Assembly: GCA_028386065.3 (NCBI GenBank)
Contig: JAKUCV010001512.1
Location: 44,271 to 108,270, forward strand
Length of the DNA stretch: 64,000 bases
Reading direction: 5' to 3'
From: Turnera subulata
Lineage: Eukaryota > Streptophyta > Magnoliopsida > Malpighiales > Passifloraceae
Each line of letters begins with the position of its first letter. Position 1 is the stretch's first letter. Below the pieces are notes generated by a model. It was not told the origin of the DNA, made no database searches, and saw only the letters and a program-made list of their open reading frames with translations. Positions 36,101 to 48,950 of the stretch are shown piece by piece. Position numbers and translations under genes: made by a program.

Positions 36101-38621
36101 CAAGCAGCAGATCTAACCACCACCACCAGCCCTTCTTAAATTTAGGTAAGGGAAATTCCTATTTCTGTTTACCTTTTCAGACCATTTACAAGGAGGAAGT
36201 CCTTAATGAAATGCCAAGAAGTAGAAATAACAAATATTGAAAGAGTCACATTCTTACCACCATCCTTGGCATGTAGCGGCCATGGCAGTTGACTCCTCGT
36301 CTAGAACGAGCACGCAAAACTTTCTCAAGCTTAACATCAAACCCATCATAAAGTCCCCATTGCTCCTCAATCTCTTGTTTGGTACTAGTGATTACAAGTT
36401 CTGCAGCATCAAGAGAAAATTCTTCTCCTTCTATCCTCCTCATAATTTTGTAAGTTGAATTGATGTCTTTCTTTGACTGTCTTCCTTGCTTAAGAAGCTG
36501 TTCAAGCTTGTTTCTACCAAGAGAGTGCCCTGTTAAAACCATTGGGACATTCAGAGCACCGGATAAAAGAGCAGCACCATCACCTGCATCAGCGTAATGA
36601 CCATGAATAACATAAGGCCACACGGGCTTGCCAGCTCCAATTTGTTCGCTCAAAACTTTGGACATATTAAGAATGTGAGCCAATGCTCCATCTACAAATT
36701 CCTGAATATAGGGCCAAAGCAATTCTTTCCGGAGGTACTTATCACGTGGCCCAAAGGGAATCCGAACAATGTATGCCCCGCTGCTCTCTCCCACATCGGC
36801 ATCTTCAGGGCCAGCAGTTAGCATTTCTGTTGGCTCACCGTAACTCCAATCAACTTCAGGAGACAAAACCTGTCGAGTAAAAAGATCTACCCTATACACC
36901 CCAGGCATACAAGCAAGAGCTCGAGCAAGTTCCACCACATATTTGACCTGAAAATTAATTTGGAAAAAAAAAAAAGAAGAGGAAAAACATGAACTAAAAT
37001 GAATAAAAAGAGCGGCATAATAATAACCACCACATTGCATCATGCGAGTAAGAATTCTTTGTTTACCTGTCCACCAGTGTCAGAATCTCGACCTAGCTCC
37101 ATATTTTCTCCACGGACCAAACCATGTAAGCTGGACACAAAAAATGGATTAAATTTCATGGCTCTTCAACAAAATTAAAGACTTGAAATGTCAGTAGGCT
37201 CTTATTGACAAAAACAAACAATTGAATACCACTTCCAAATGAAAGAAAGTACCAACAAAATGGAGTTTTCTCATCTGGGTTACATCAGAAACAGTTCTGC
37301 TTAATTGCATTAAACAAATTAAGGTTGTTATGAGGTAGGAAGGAACAAAACCTGATAAGAACAATATAGAGCTTCTTTTCCTTCTTGTCGTCAGACCACA
37401 CTTCCAAGTTGGATAAGTTTCTCTCGAACCTTTTCTTAGGGGGGGTATCACCTAGCACCATCTCACTCAGAGTATCTCCCTTCTCCCCTTCTGACAAGTC
37501 CTCAGACATGTCTTCGGTCACATCCCTGAGCCCTTGTTCACGTTCCCATCTTCGAACTGCCAACCTTTGTACTTGTTCCCATTCCAGCTATTCACATCAT
37601 ATACATGCGGAATTTAGTATTCAGTGTCATAAAACCAGAAAACGAATAACAGAAACCTTATAATATGATGTTCAAGTAACCACATGAATCCCACCCAGGA
37701 AAGTTTCAGTAACAATGTCACAGCCATATAGGAAGAAAAATACAAATTCGTTCCACAATTTTTTCCCCTGGCAAGTTTCAGCGACATTCTTCACCCATAT
37801 GGACGAAATACAAATTTCATTTCGGAAAATTTTTCAACAAAGTGTATGCAAGGAGCTAAGTGCAAAAAAATGGTAACTTTAACTGTTTTAAAGTGCGTAA
37901 AACTTAAGAAGTAGAATCAAACGTAGGACTAGCCTTAATAATTAGAAAACGAGGTCAACTTAATCGCGTCCTCGCATATATTAGTAATCGCATTCATAAA
38001 ACACTTGACCCCATTGAATACAAAAATTAGGCAAATAACCTTAAACATTTAAACTATCTATTACCAAATACCAATTATACCCGAAGGAGGCCCTAATTGC
38101 AGTCCTGTAACACCAGTTCAAGTCCACTGTCGTTAAAGCGAGACAAAAACTGGAACCTGTTTTATTTTTTTAAAAAGACGCTCTTAATTTCCCATAAAAC
38201 CCAGAGGATTATTATCCTTCACCAGATTTACCAGATAATCAAGAACAGGGTAGTCTCTCAAAAGCCACGAACGGTGACCCAACCCCACAAAACAAATAAA
38301 CAAGAGAGAAATACAGGTATTGTGAATAAAATCAGAGACCTGCTTCTTCTTGCGAGTGAGGTGCCAGATACGCCAGCACATGTTCTCGAGCCTGGAGCTG
38401 CGCTCGCGGGTGTTTCGGGTGGCGACCACCTTTAACCATGTCCTATGCAGATCAGTCTCGTCAACCCCGGTCACCACCTCCTCCACGAAATACTTTGTCG
38501 GATTAAAATGGCCCCTGTCTCCGAGATTCACCGCCGGCGCCGGCCTCTGCTCCTCGATAGCACCGGCCCCACTGTCCAGTATTGCCTCCAGGTACCCATT
38601 TATCCACTCGTTTCCCGCCAT
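33152..38621 (-). CDS. SPS3: Sucrose-phosphate synthase, AtSPS3F-type (family B)
   Basis: Makes sucrose-6-phosphate from UDP-glucose and fructose-6-phosphate in the cytosol, the committed step of sucrose synthesis. Twelve exons join in frame to 1,060 aa: 38340-38621, 37352-37587, 37067-37130, 36258-36947, 35860-35988, 35643-35774, 35385-35561, 35253-35306, 35100-35162, 33919-34872, 33712-33839, 33152-33425. Domains in order: N-terminal regulatory region (1-165), GT4 glycosyltransferase (about 166-690) with [13 protein letters not shown] and the EX7E motif EPFGLTLIE (Glu580, Glu588), then a serine-rich linker and a C-terminal sucrose-phosphatase-like domain. The linker [15 protein letters not shown] (Ser153) replaces the family A Ser158 region. 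This sequence and the N-terminal [17 protein letters not shown] match the Arabidopsis SPS3F type as I remember it. The start is the family's conserved Met. Confidence 0.96.
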
Positions 38622-38954
38622 TCAAAACTCCGATACCCTAAAAAGAATCACACCCTTCTCCTTAATTCCACGTAACGACCCGGATTACAAATACAAAACG
38701 AATATCACTCTTTCTGTTGGCGAAAAATGGTAATCAAAACATGACACTCACGTGAACATGTAACATATCATCAAAATGAGATACTAATATTCACTATCCT
38801 ATTGCTATTGTTTTCTTGGCTTGGAGGGAAGGAGAGCTGTTGTTGTCGTTGTTGTTGTCCAGATTTTTCTTCTTTTTGATAGGTTTCATTTGGGAATTGG
38901 GGATATTTGTTAGAGGAGGGAGCAGGGGAGAGAGTTTAGGCAATGGCAGGACTC

Positions 38955-38981
38955 TCTGTGTGTGTGTGGGTGTGTGTGTGC
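38955..38981. repeat. GT microsatellite in the SPS promoter region
   Basis: An interrupted (GT)n tract, TGTGTGTGTGTGGG followed by TGTGTGTGTG, lies about 335 bases upstream of the SPS start codon. It is likely length-polymorphic and a useful marker. No regulatory role is shown. Confidence 0.75.
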
Positions 38982-41831
38982 AGTGTAATTAGGAGGGAGT
39001 GAAAGAAAAATGGAAGGGGAGAGGGTGATGTGGAAGGGAGGGGGGACAAAGGGGGTGGGTCCCAGTTTGGAGAGGGACACGTGGTGGAAGGATGAGCGAG
39101 GTGATGATGTGTCGGTTTCAGAGTTGTGAAGCAAAGGTGTGTGTGGGGATGATTGGGGTAGGAGGGCGTCGCTTTTTCCAAGGTTGTCCGCTTCCCGATG
39201 CGAGCTTGCCGCTTTCGCCTATTTGCTGCTTCTTATGAATATAAATTTAGAGAAATTTTATGCTTTGAATGGAGAAAGTTTGTGCTTTTTCTCTTCCGTG
39301 GTTTGCTGCTCTCTTAATTTTAGCAATGAAAAATATATAAATTAAGGTCTCTCCATATATGTGCAGTTTTCAAACTTAATTCAACCTTGAATTTTAGGGG
39401 AAGAATAATATCTACCGAACAAGAAAAATTTGTTGGTTCGGTTATATATCTTGATGGTACTTCAACGAAAAAAAAAACTTGATAATATCATATTATTTTG
39501 CATGCATAAGTAATCGAAATGTAATTATGCACTACTTTTTATCATGTAATCTTGTACAGCGTATTTGAAAAGAGTTGCCGGCTGCATCAATGAGTCCTGT
39601 TTATGGTGATTTCCTAAGTGGAACGAAAGCATTTGCTCCTTCATGATATGGGAAGAGCTTGTTTTTTTGGGAGGGATCTACGCTTCTTATGCATTTTGGG
39701 TCGGAGATTAAGAACATAAAAGTATTCTCGATGACTAAATCATACATCCTGTGATCAGGTTGGACTTGGATCCACTATCCGAGCAATAATAATAGGCTTT
39801 TTTATTGCTTCCATCCGCTTAAACCGTATGTACATTAAGCATTCCTTTGTCCAGAATCGTGACATTTATAATCATTTTTTGGTTACACGGGAAGCAGTAA
39901 GAAAAGCGAAATTCATAATCATGAGTTCTACCAATCCCATCTTCGTTTTTTTCCCCCCCTTAAAACAAAACGATATCATATTATTTGGTTGAAAATACAA
40001 AATAACAGTAAAAAAAGACATCTCCACTATCCTGCCATTTTTGGGCCCGGATAACTGCAAAAGAGTACTCTTCTGGTTCTGAACTGAACCTGTACTTCCT
40101 CTGACGAACGTTTAATAGAAGTCGAATGACCCTTCCCTATCAAACTCTGTTGGGTTGGAAAATAGCCAATACAAAAGACAAGGGAAAATGAGGTGGCCTC
40201 AAATTAATAACACGGGCATTACCTCCATACTTCTTCCTCACCTTGATTTCATACAAAAAGAAGCAGTCACCTGATGTAAATTTTGGTTTCAATGTATTCG
40301 AAATAGATATAAAATTTTCAGAACGTTAATTTAGCGGTTTAACATTCAAACTTTATGTTGTTTTTTTTTTTCCTTATTATTCGAAATTTATGCTGTTGAA
40401 TAAACATAAATTTATGGTATATGAATCTGGATTTTTGAAATTGCAGGGTGTGCCAATGAAGGATTAGATGACCCTGTAGACTGTAGTAGTGTCCGAAATC
40501 AAAGATGGAAGCATTGATGAAGAAGTATGTGGCAGCAGGACCGTCATCCTTCTAGTGGTGTAACCACAATCAACCATACTTTATCGTTTGTCATTTTTGC
40601 CTTAAATGAGTAAAACCTTTTTTTCACAAGGTAGCTTTCAGGTTGCCAAAATTTTGTTAGTTATTGGTGCTCCCATTAAATTTGCTTGTGCTTTCATGCA
40701 CACACGAACACGATGCCCACGGCATCCAAACAAATTCCTGAAAGAGTCATGTGCCCCCAACCATTTAACATTTACCAAAAATCACCATAGTTTTGTGATG
40801 GTGATAATGACGTGTGCTCTTTATTTGTCAAAAAAATTCATGTGTCAAAAAAAATTGCCATTTTGGCCTCGATCACTCATCCCTCTCACTTAGTATATGT
40901 TAGTCATCATTTAAAGAAAAAATGGAATAGACTTTATGGTTATTATCATGGCTAATACCAGATTATCCCGAATTCGTTGATGTCCCTTTAAGATAGGTCT
41001 TTCCAATCTTATTATTATCATTAAAAACCTGAATAGGCTCCTGAATTAAATTATTGGAAAGAGACGTCTTCTCAAAGATTCTCCTATCACATGGGTGTCC
41101 TCCTCACATTTTGTTTTGATGAACTAGAAAGTTTAATCTGGAAATGAAAAGAGAGCCCAACTTAGGAAAAAAAAAAAAAAGAAGAGAAGATGTCCTCCTC
41201 AGTCCTCACCCAGTGCTCCTACTTGGATTAGTTGCAATCGATTACATTGCACTCTAATTATTGGTCGACGGTAATTAATAGTCTTTCTGGTTTTCACGGG
41301 TTTCCATCTCCGTTCCAATTTTGCACGAGAAGAACTCTTACGGGCCACAGATTGTTACCTTTTCTTAAAAAGTTTAACAACACTAAGTCACCAATCCCTC
41401 CCAGGGGACGAAGACAACCAAATACAATTGCACCGTTAAAACCAGAGTGGAATCGACCATACTTAGGTGAATCTATTAAGCTTAATTTGATAAAAAAAAG
41501 TAATTGCACGCACGTATGCACTTGGATTTGCATGGAAAATTCTGGTGGCGTGTACAAAGATAAGAGAAGACGTTAATCAAAGACATAAAACTACCCGTTT
41601 ATTTATGTCCTCTTACATTCTCGTATGCCATTTCAATTTTCCTTTTTTTTTTTTCCCTATCCCTTTTCCCTTATTTTTATGAAACGCAAAAACTTCTATA
41701 CGGCGTCGAATCCCTAAGGACGATTGGAATCCACTCAATCATAATCAAGTGCCCGATCCAAATCCAAATTAGTGGGGGCTAAGCTTTAGATACATAACGG
41801 AAAAATACATTAGACCAGACCAATTATAGTT

Positions 41832-41919
41832 TGGGCCGACTGAAACGATCCAGAAAGATGCAAGGCCCAATTTAAACAAAAAACTCGATTAGTCAAGAGA
41901 CCCAATTCAAAAACCCTAA
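41832..41919 (+). promoter_or_regulatory. Site II motifs plus telo-box in the METTL13 promoter
   Basis: TGGGCC lies at 41832-41837, GGCCCA at 41864-41869 and AAACCCTAA (telo-box) at 41911-41919, within 185 bases of the METTL13 ATG at 42017. The pairing of telo-box and site II is a known promoter signature of plant genes expressed in dividing cells and for translation. It suits an enzyme that modifies elongation factor eEF1A. Confidence 0.65.
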
Positions 41920-42016
41920 CGGATAAAAAGTAAAAACCCAGAGTTTCAGGTCTCAAACCTCTCTACTTCCATCTCCACTGAAGCTACCTGCAACTACAGA
42001 AGAACAGAAAGAAGAA

Positions 42017-45000
42017 ATGGGGAAGAAAGGGAAACAATCGCAAAAATCAACAGCAGAAGACATCCTGGAAACCCTAGGAGACTTCACAAGCAAAGAGAAC
42101 TGGGACAATTTCTTCAGAATCCGCGGCACCGACGACTCCTTCGAGTGGTACGCCGAGTGGCCTCAGCTCCGCCACTCCCTCCTCCCCATCCTCGTCGGCC
42201 CCGACTCCCCTGATACTACTTCTACAGCCGGTACTACTGCTGCTACTACTACTACGGCGGGACCTACTCCGACGCCGCCGCAAATTCTGGTGCCAGGTTG
42301 CGGCAACTCGCGGTTATCGGAGCATTTGTACGACGCGGGGTATAAGGAGATCACGAACGTCGATTTCTCCAAGGTCGTGATCTCCGATATGCTGAGGAGG
42401 AATGTGAGAGACCGGCCCGGTATGTTGTGGCGCGTCATGGACATGACTGCTATGCAGGTGCGTAATGCGATTCGCTACATTTTTTTTTCTTTTTTTTTTT
42501 TAAGTGCCGTGTTGTTCAAATCCTCTAGACAATGCTTGTGAGGTGGTGAAATGATTATAATAAGCTTGAGCTGAATGGTGCGTTGTTGAGTATTTGAGAA
42601 GAATGGCGTACTTTGTCGGTTTTCTGCTGGTTTTGCTCACTGTTCCCGTGTGTATCAGTTTGCAGAGAAGTCGTTTGATGTTGTTCTTGACAAGGGTGGT
42701 TTGGATGCTTTGATGGAACCAGAACTTGGGCCCAAGCTTGGAGACCAGTATTTATCAGAGGTTTCTTCTGCTTCACTCATTCCACTTTTTTTATGCCCAT
42801 AATAATCGTTGGATGTGGCAGAGGTTGTTGACTGCCCAAGAAGGAACTCCTCATGTAAATGCTTGCTTTGGCAGGTGAAGAGAGTTCTGAAACTTCAGGG
42901 GAAATTCATTTGCCTTACACTGGCGGAGACTCACGTTCTAGGTACTATTAGCTATTCTTATGCCAGCTTGTTTTCCATTCTGAGGTGGAGAGGATGAAGG
43001 ACTTGTTTAGCATATTTTATCTACTTGCTTTTGCTTGATCTTTGATATTACTGTACCTCTTCTTCCCAGATTTGCTTTTCTCTAAGTTCCGATTCGGGTG
43101 GAAAATGAGTGTTCAGGCTATACCTCAGAAACCATCGAGTAAGCCTAGCCTGCAGACCTTCATGGTGATTGCCGAGAAGGAGAATTCTAGTGCTTCACAT
43201 CTAATAACAACGTTATTTGACAATTCTTCTATTAGTAGTAATGGAAATCAGGTACCTGACTTTTCCTAATGAACCATAATGGTAATGATGCATTTATTTG
43301 GCATTTGGATGCAAAATCACGTGGTATAGAGCTAGACCTAATTAAGTTTTGAGTATGCAAAAATTTGTACGAAAATTCTTGGCACCAGCTCTTATGGTTG
43401 TGTGATATTAGTTGATGGGTGCATTTCAGGCTCTTGGTCTGCGTGAAGCTCTTGAAAAAGAGAATCAAACTCGTAACGAATATTCCGGTGGTTCTGATAT
43501 TTTGTACTCACTTCAAGATCTTCAACTTGGAGCAAAAGGGGATCTGAAGGAACTTAGCCCAGGATGCCGTATTCAGTTTATGTTGGGTGGGAATGGCAGC
43601 TCTCGTTTCAGTTACAAAGCCGTCCTTCTTGACGCTAAAGAAGATTCTGGCCCTTTCTCTTTTCATTGTGGGGTCTTTCTCGTTCCTAAGGTATGGCTAA
43701 CATCTATAATCAATAACCATATAAAATCTTTGCTGATGAAGGTGAAATTAAGAGATAGTATCACATTTGAGTATTATTCAATAAGAGGCTGCCAAGATTC
43801 TCACTTGCATATACAGATATGTTGTTGCATGCTCAAAACTTTAGCCATTCCGTTAAGTCTACTTATTGTCTGTTGCAATGGAGTATTGATTCTATTGAAA
43901 AATTTTGCATTGTCCTGAATTGTCTTTGTACGCTCGTATTGGAAAATCTGAAGGTGCTGAAGTGCCCTCTTTTCCTTGCTCCCAAGATTTTCAAATTTTC
44001 TTACTCTTGTTAAGTCGTAATATTCTGAGTGCCAACTGGTGTATCTCATTAAAACTGACACCAAGAAAACGGGGTTGGTCTGCATGAACTGATACAAGGA
44101 ATGAGAGTTGCATAGAAGTTTGAATTGAGATTGTAACTTTTGTAAGTATTATCTTGCAAATGTCATTATCTTTCTTTCTCTCTCTTTATTTTGCTCTGTT
44201 GTGTATGTGCACTTGTGCATGATAGGAAACAAGCAGATATTATAAATAAAATGACATAACTGGTTCTGAAACTCATTTCATTATAGTGGTGTTTAATTGG
44301 ATATCTGCTTGTCTGTTTTGAATGCTAAACTGAATGTAAGATTTCAGACGCGAGCTCATGAATGGCTCTTCTCTTCAGAAGAAGGACAATGGCTTGTGGT
44401 TGATAGCTCAAAGTCTGCTCGTCTCATAATGGTAACTTTTTTATGCCAGATTTGCATTTTTATCTTTGTCCATATTTTCATAGTTTAATTGTGCAGTATT
44501 TTGAGTGAAGGTGATACTGGACAGCAGCCACAGTCATGCAAGCATGGATGATCTTCAGGTAATAAAATTTTCTTTTCCCTTGTTGAGAAGCATAACTTCT
44601 TAAAGTATTAGAGCGTATGTACTTGGAGAAACCATTTTTAGGCTATTTCTGATGTTTCAGATTTTTCTTCTCAAAAATTGTTTTTCCATGGAGAAAGGGA
44701 GGACAATGTTTGATTGCTATAGTTTTCAGTTCCCATAGGAAATGGAAAATGTTGCTGCTCTTAGTTTTGTGGAGATGAAGGTGTAGAATTATCTTTTTAT
44801 TCCTCCATGTTTTATAGGGTTATCTGCATAAATTTTTCAATGAGACAGCCATTGATTATTTTAAGGGTCTTTTCGGTATTGTCGTCTAATAAGTTGTTCT
44901 TTCCCAGAAGGACTTATCTCCTTTGGTTAAAGAATTAGCGCCTGGAAAAGATGACAATGGAGCGCAAATTCCGTATGTATAATGTTCTCCGCTCCAATAA

Positions 45001-48000
45001 TTCTCTTTTCTGCCCTGGCTAAGTTGAAGCTCTTGGTTATTATGCATTCTTTGTGCCACATTAGCCTTTTTTCCTCCAGAAAATCAGTTATCTGCAAATG
45101 AACCTATACCTGGCATTTACATTCCTCTTTGATTCACTAGCTATCTTTTGTTTGGTTTCTGTAGTTTCATGATGGCAGGTGATGGCATCAAAGAGCGAAA
45201 AACAGTTCACCAGGTTCAAAACCTCTCTTATTTTGCTGTTTCCTTTATTTATGTGGTTATGCATGTGTATCTATGGAGTCAGTATGTCCTTTACTAAAAA
45301 AAGAAAAGGAAAAAAGGGACTGGTGGTGGTATGAGAGCAACTCTTTCTGTTTACTTTTTATATTAGTGCTGTTTTTGAAAGGACAGAATGGAAAACAATG
45401 CATGTATTTCGGTAAACTTTGTAACCTGGCATGCACTGATTGAGTTTGCTGAGTTTCCAATTTTTCCTTATCAAATCAATCCTTGGTTTTACCTGCAGGT
45501 TGCTTCTTCATTAACTGGTCCAATAGTTGTTGAAGACGTGATTTATGAAAATGTTGACAGTGATCTGAGTCACATTATGCCTGCTAGAGATTTAGTTTTC
45601 CGACGCCTTGTATTCCAAAGAGCTGAGAGTTTGGTGCAGTCTGAAGCTCTTCTTTTAGAACCTGAATCTTCTCACAAAGTTAAAGAGGGGAAGAAAGCCC
45701 GTTCATCCTCCAAATCCAAAAGAAAAGGAAGTCAGAAACGAAATAATGGTAATCATTAAACTTGCTTTTTTAATCTCTATGCTTGTTAGACGTTTGCATA
45801 TAATTGTTAAGCTAGCCATGCAAGAGTTTTTCTTTACTGTTATGCTTGTTGGCTTAATTCAAATTGCTTTAAACAAAATTTTCTTCTTTCAAATTATTGG
45901 ACAAAGCCTTTCAGTTAACCATCATGATGTTTCATCTGTCAGATTATCTCTGTTTGCTTGTGTTGGATACTTGTGGGATAATCATTTTCAAGATACTTCC
46001 AAGTATCCTAGTTGCAGTTTTCATTGTATTATTTGCTCTATTTTGCCTGTAATGAGTTTTGGCTGTTGGTTGTGTTGTCATCCTGACTAATGCACTATAT
46101 TGTTGCTTTTTAATGTGTGGTTTGTTTTTTGATGTTGCAGAATCAAGCGACCAGCTGACAATTTATCATGATTACTTGGCTAGTTCTTACCACACAGGCA
46201 TCATCTCTGGATTGATGTTAATTTCTTCTTTTCTGGAAAATGTGGCATCGGCAGGAAGAACAGTAAGGCTTTCTGTTTCTGTTTAAAAGAAAATTTCTGT
46301 TTCTCTGAAATTTCTGGTTTTAGTAAATATGGCGGTTGTGTGATGCATGGATGAAAGGCTTTCTTTCACCTTCTCCTCTTCTTCTTTGGGTTTTGTCTTG
46401 GGTAATAAGCCATGGTGATAAACATGTTTTGTACCCAGCTTTGAGACTGCATTTTCAAGTTTGACAGAGCTTGCTTGGTTCGCAAGGAAGGTTCTAGAAT
46501 TAATACCCATGTTTTTCGAGTGTTTTAAAAAGAAAAACAGTACTGGTCCTCAAGATTATTCATCCTTTATCTGTAATTCATTGATTACCCCAGTGATTGC
46601 TGGAGCTGAACAACTGCTGTTTTCAGGTTAATGCTGTTGTGGTGGGTCTTGGAGCAGGGTTACTTCCTATGTTTCTCCATGGATGTGTGCCATTTTTGCA
46701 CATTGAGGTAATAATAAATTCGTCAGAACAATTCTATCCATTTCATATGGGGAAAATATACTTTCAGATGCCTTCATCTCTTAGACTTCTCATATCGACG
46801 GGTTTAAGTTAATACTCTGTCAGATGACAGGTGGTGGAGTTAGATCCTGTGGTACTTAGTATTGCAAAAGAATTCTTTGGTTTCAGAGAAGATACACGTT
46901 TGAAGGTAATTTACTGTATTCTGATTTCACTTGCTGTTCTTACTGTTTTAACATGATTGTCCAAGGACTTACTCTATAACATATTCTAAATTCAAATGCG
47001 CATGTTTTAACTGCACATTTGAATTTGATTCTGGTAGGACATTATAAAACTTTAGCTTATGTTTCAGTATCTACCTACTCAAGAGAGCATGGACAATGAG
47101 ATATCTTGGCATGCAGCCTTGAGAACCCGGAGATCTTTTGAAATCCTACTTACCCATGTCATTTCCATTCTCCTCTGATTTTGCAGGCACATATTGCTGA
47201 TGGAATTAGGTTCATTCAAGAGGCTAAAAACTTTGCAGAAGCAGATGGCCTGCCTTCTGTACGGGGTAGTGATCTCGCTCCTAGAGGCACAAAGCCTTCT
47301 AATGGACATTGTAGTCCGTCCACCATAAGGTGCACAGAGAGACATGGGCTTGACCTGATTATTATTGATGTGGACTCTTCAGACTCAAGGTGGATTTTCG
47401 TACCTGTTTCTCTTTTGACTGAACGCATTTTTACGACACCTACTTGTGGATAGTCTGAGGGATTTTTGTTTTCTCATTTTCTCCATTTTATTGTGCTCTG
47501 GTTGCACAGCTCTGGAATGACTTGCCCAGCTGCCGATTTCGTTGAAGAGTCTTTTCTTCTGACTGCAAAGGATACCCTTTCTGAGCAAGGAATCTTTGTT
47601 GTTAATTTGGTCTCGAGGTCTCCAGCTATCAAGGATATGGTTGTTTCAAGGATGAAAATGGTAAGAATACAATTATACTCCATATATAGCTTTTTTTGGT
47701 GTTGCTGGTACTAATTATCTTTTGCCACTGTTATTTTCGAAATCTATAAATTTCTGTTTGAAGTGCTGAACCAAAGTTGCTACCCACCAACGGTCAAGGT
47801 TTTTTTCTTGTTTGTGTTAAACACTCAATGAAGCGCCAAACTCTTTTAAACTTTGCTGCGCTTGTGTGTGGACAATGCAAAAACTTCAACTTCCCGCATA
47901 TTTTGGAGAAGTGCACTTTGATATGATAACATTATGCATTTATGCTCCTTTCATGTGTAATTTTCAGAACCGTATTCGTGTCTAATTCACATTTTGTTTT

Positions 48001-48211
48001 ATCCTTGTTTCAGGTCTTCAGCCACCTCTTTGGCCTTCAGCTTGAGGAGGATGTCAATATGGTTCTTTTTGGTCTTCGTTCAGAGAATAGTATAGCCGAG
48101 GAATCCTTCTCCGATGCTGCGACTCGGCTTGGAAAACTGTTGCAGTTCAAAAACCCAGAAATAGGGAAAAACATACTAGATGCCACAAAGAAGATTTGTC
48201 GCTTGAAATAA
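42017..48211 (+). CDS. METTL13: METTL13-type dual methyltransferase (eEF1A lysine and N-terminal methyltransferase)
   Basis: Sixteen exons join in frame to 792 aa: 42017-42457, 42659-42760, 42875-42941, 43070-43251, 43430-43690, 44348-44431, 44511-44558, 44908-44972, 45165-45213, 45499-45748, 46141-46262, 46627-46707, 46831-46905, 47187-47389, 47510-47660, 48014-48211. Two SAM-binding domains are visible. The N-terminal one has LVPGCGNS (91-98) and the later motif VVLDKGGLDALM. The C-terminal one has VVVGLGAGLLP (561-571) and EVVELDPVVL. Human METTL13 methylates eEF1A at Lys55 and at its N-terminus; plant homologues (At2g31740 type) are much less studied. Oddities are a Ser/Thr-rich insert before motif I (about 65-84) and a Lys/Ser-rich linker near 493-517 between the halves. 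The start is the MGKKGKQ Met just below the telo-box. Substrate in this plant is inferred. Confidence 0.94.
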
Positions 48212-48950
48212 CAGGAGAGATATAAATGTCTAAGGAACGATGTGTCAATCAAGTTTCTCCAAAAAAATAAAGGTCAAATCTAAATTTGATCTTAGAACAA
48301 TTTTCGAATTGCTACCCTATAAAGTAAGTCTCGCACTTCCACTATCACACTGCGCACTTGTTCGACAATTTAATCCAAAAAGGTAAAATCCGAAATCACT
48401 AGAGTAATCCCAGGCCCGTTTTCAACCATGGAGGTTGCAAGTGTAAACCTCCACTTTCACAACTGGCTGCTGGCCTTTCTTGCTCCGCCTCTTTTGGGAG
48501 CACAAGTGTAACGAATTTGCAGCGGGAATTTTGTTGTCGCTTACAAGGAAAGAGGAAACTGCCCAACCAAGTTTTACATTTTTTTTGGACAATAGCCGCT
48601 TCGGTTTAACCTCTATAAACCAAAGAGATTAACATTTAATAAAACCGTATCTTGCCTATATTATCACTGCCTAAATGGTAATCAATTTCCTATATTGCCC
48701 TTGTTTAAAAGAAAACCACCCATCGGTTTAAAATATGACTTTTTTTTTTTTTTGATGGGGGTTTAAAATATAACTGATCCTATTCAAAACCCAGGACCGT
48801 CTCTCTTTCGTGGTTTACAGATCTGTGTGTTTATGTGAAGAAGTGCAAAAGCCCTTCCTTTAATGGGGAAACTCTATCCAGAATACTTACTATTCGCGGC
48901 GCACTGAAGCAAATTACTAGTACCGACTTGCTCTGCTGTTTCAGACAGTT
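48212..48950. other. Intergenic: METTL13 3' flank and PIG-X promoter/leader
   Basis: No gene is supported. It includes the METTL13 3' UTR, a small poly-T insertion flanked by 15-bp direct repeats (48725-48774) and the PIG-X leader. A possible short uORF (ATG at 48863, 14 codons, stop at 48905-48907) sits before the PIG-X start. Confidence 0.5.
48725..48774 (-). mobile_element. Probable poly(A)-only retroposition scar with 15-bp direct repeats
   Basis: GGTTTAAAATATGAC (48725-48739) and GGTTTAAAATATAAC (48760-48774) differ at one base and flank only 14 Ts followed by GATGGG. Read on the minus strand this is a few bases plus a poly-A tail between target-site duplications. It is what remains when LINE-driven insertion is almost completely 5'-truncated. 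Confidence 0.5.

Larger units (their letters stand above)
38622..42016. other. Large divergent spacer between SPS and METTL13
   Basis: A 3.4-kb spacer between divergent genes. The left part (38.6-39.1 kb) is the SPS leader/promoter with a GT-rich tract. The middle is AT-rich with short open frames that match no family I know, including one around 41232-41576 that I do not believe is a gene. The right end is the METTL13 promoter. I found no bounded mobile element. Confidence 0.5.

Noticed and set aside
41232..41576. 114-codon ORF in the SPS-METTL13 spacer
   Set aside because: No recognisable domain, an equally open frame on the other strand, and no splice or promoter context.
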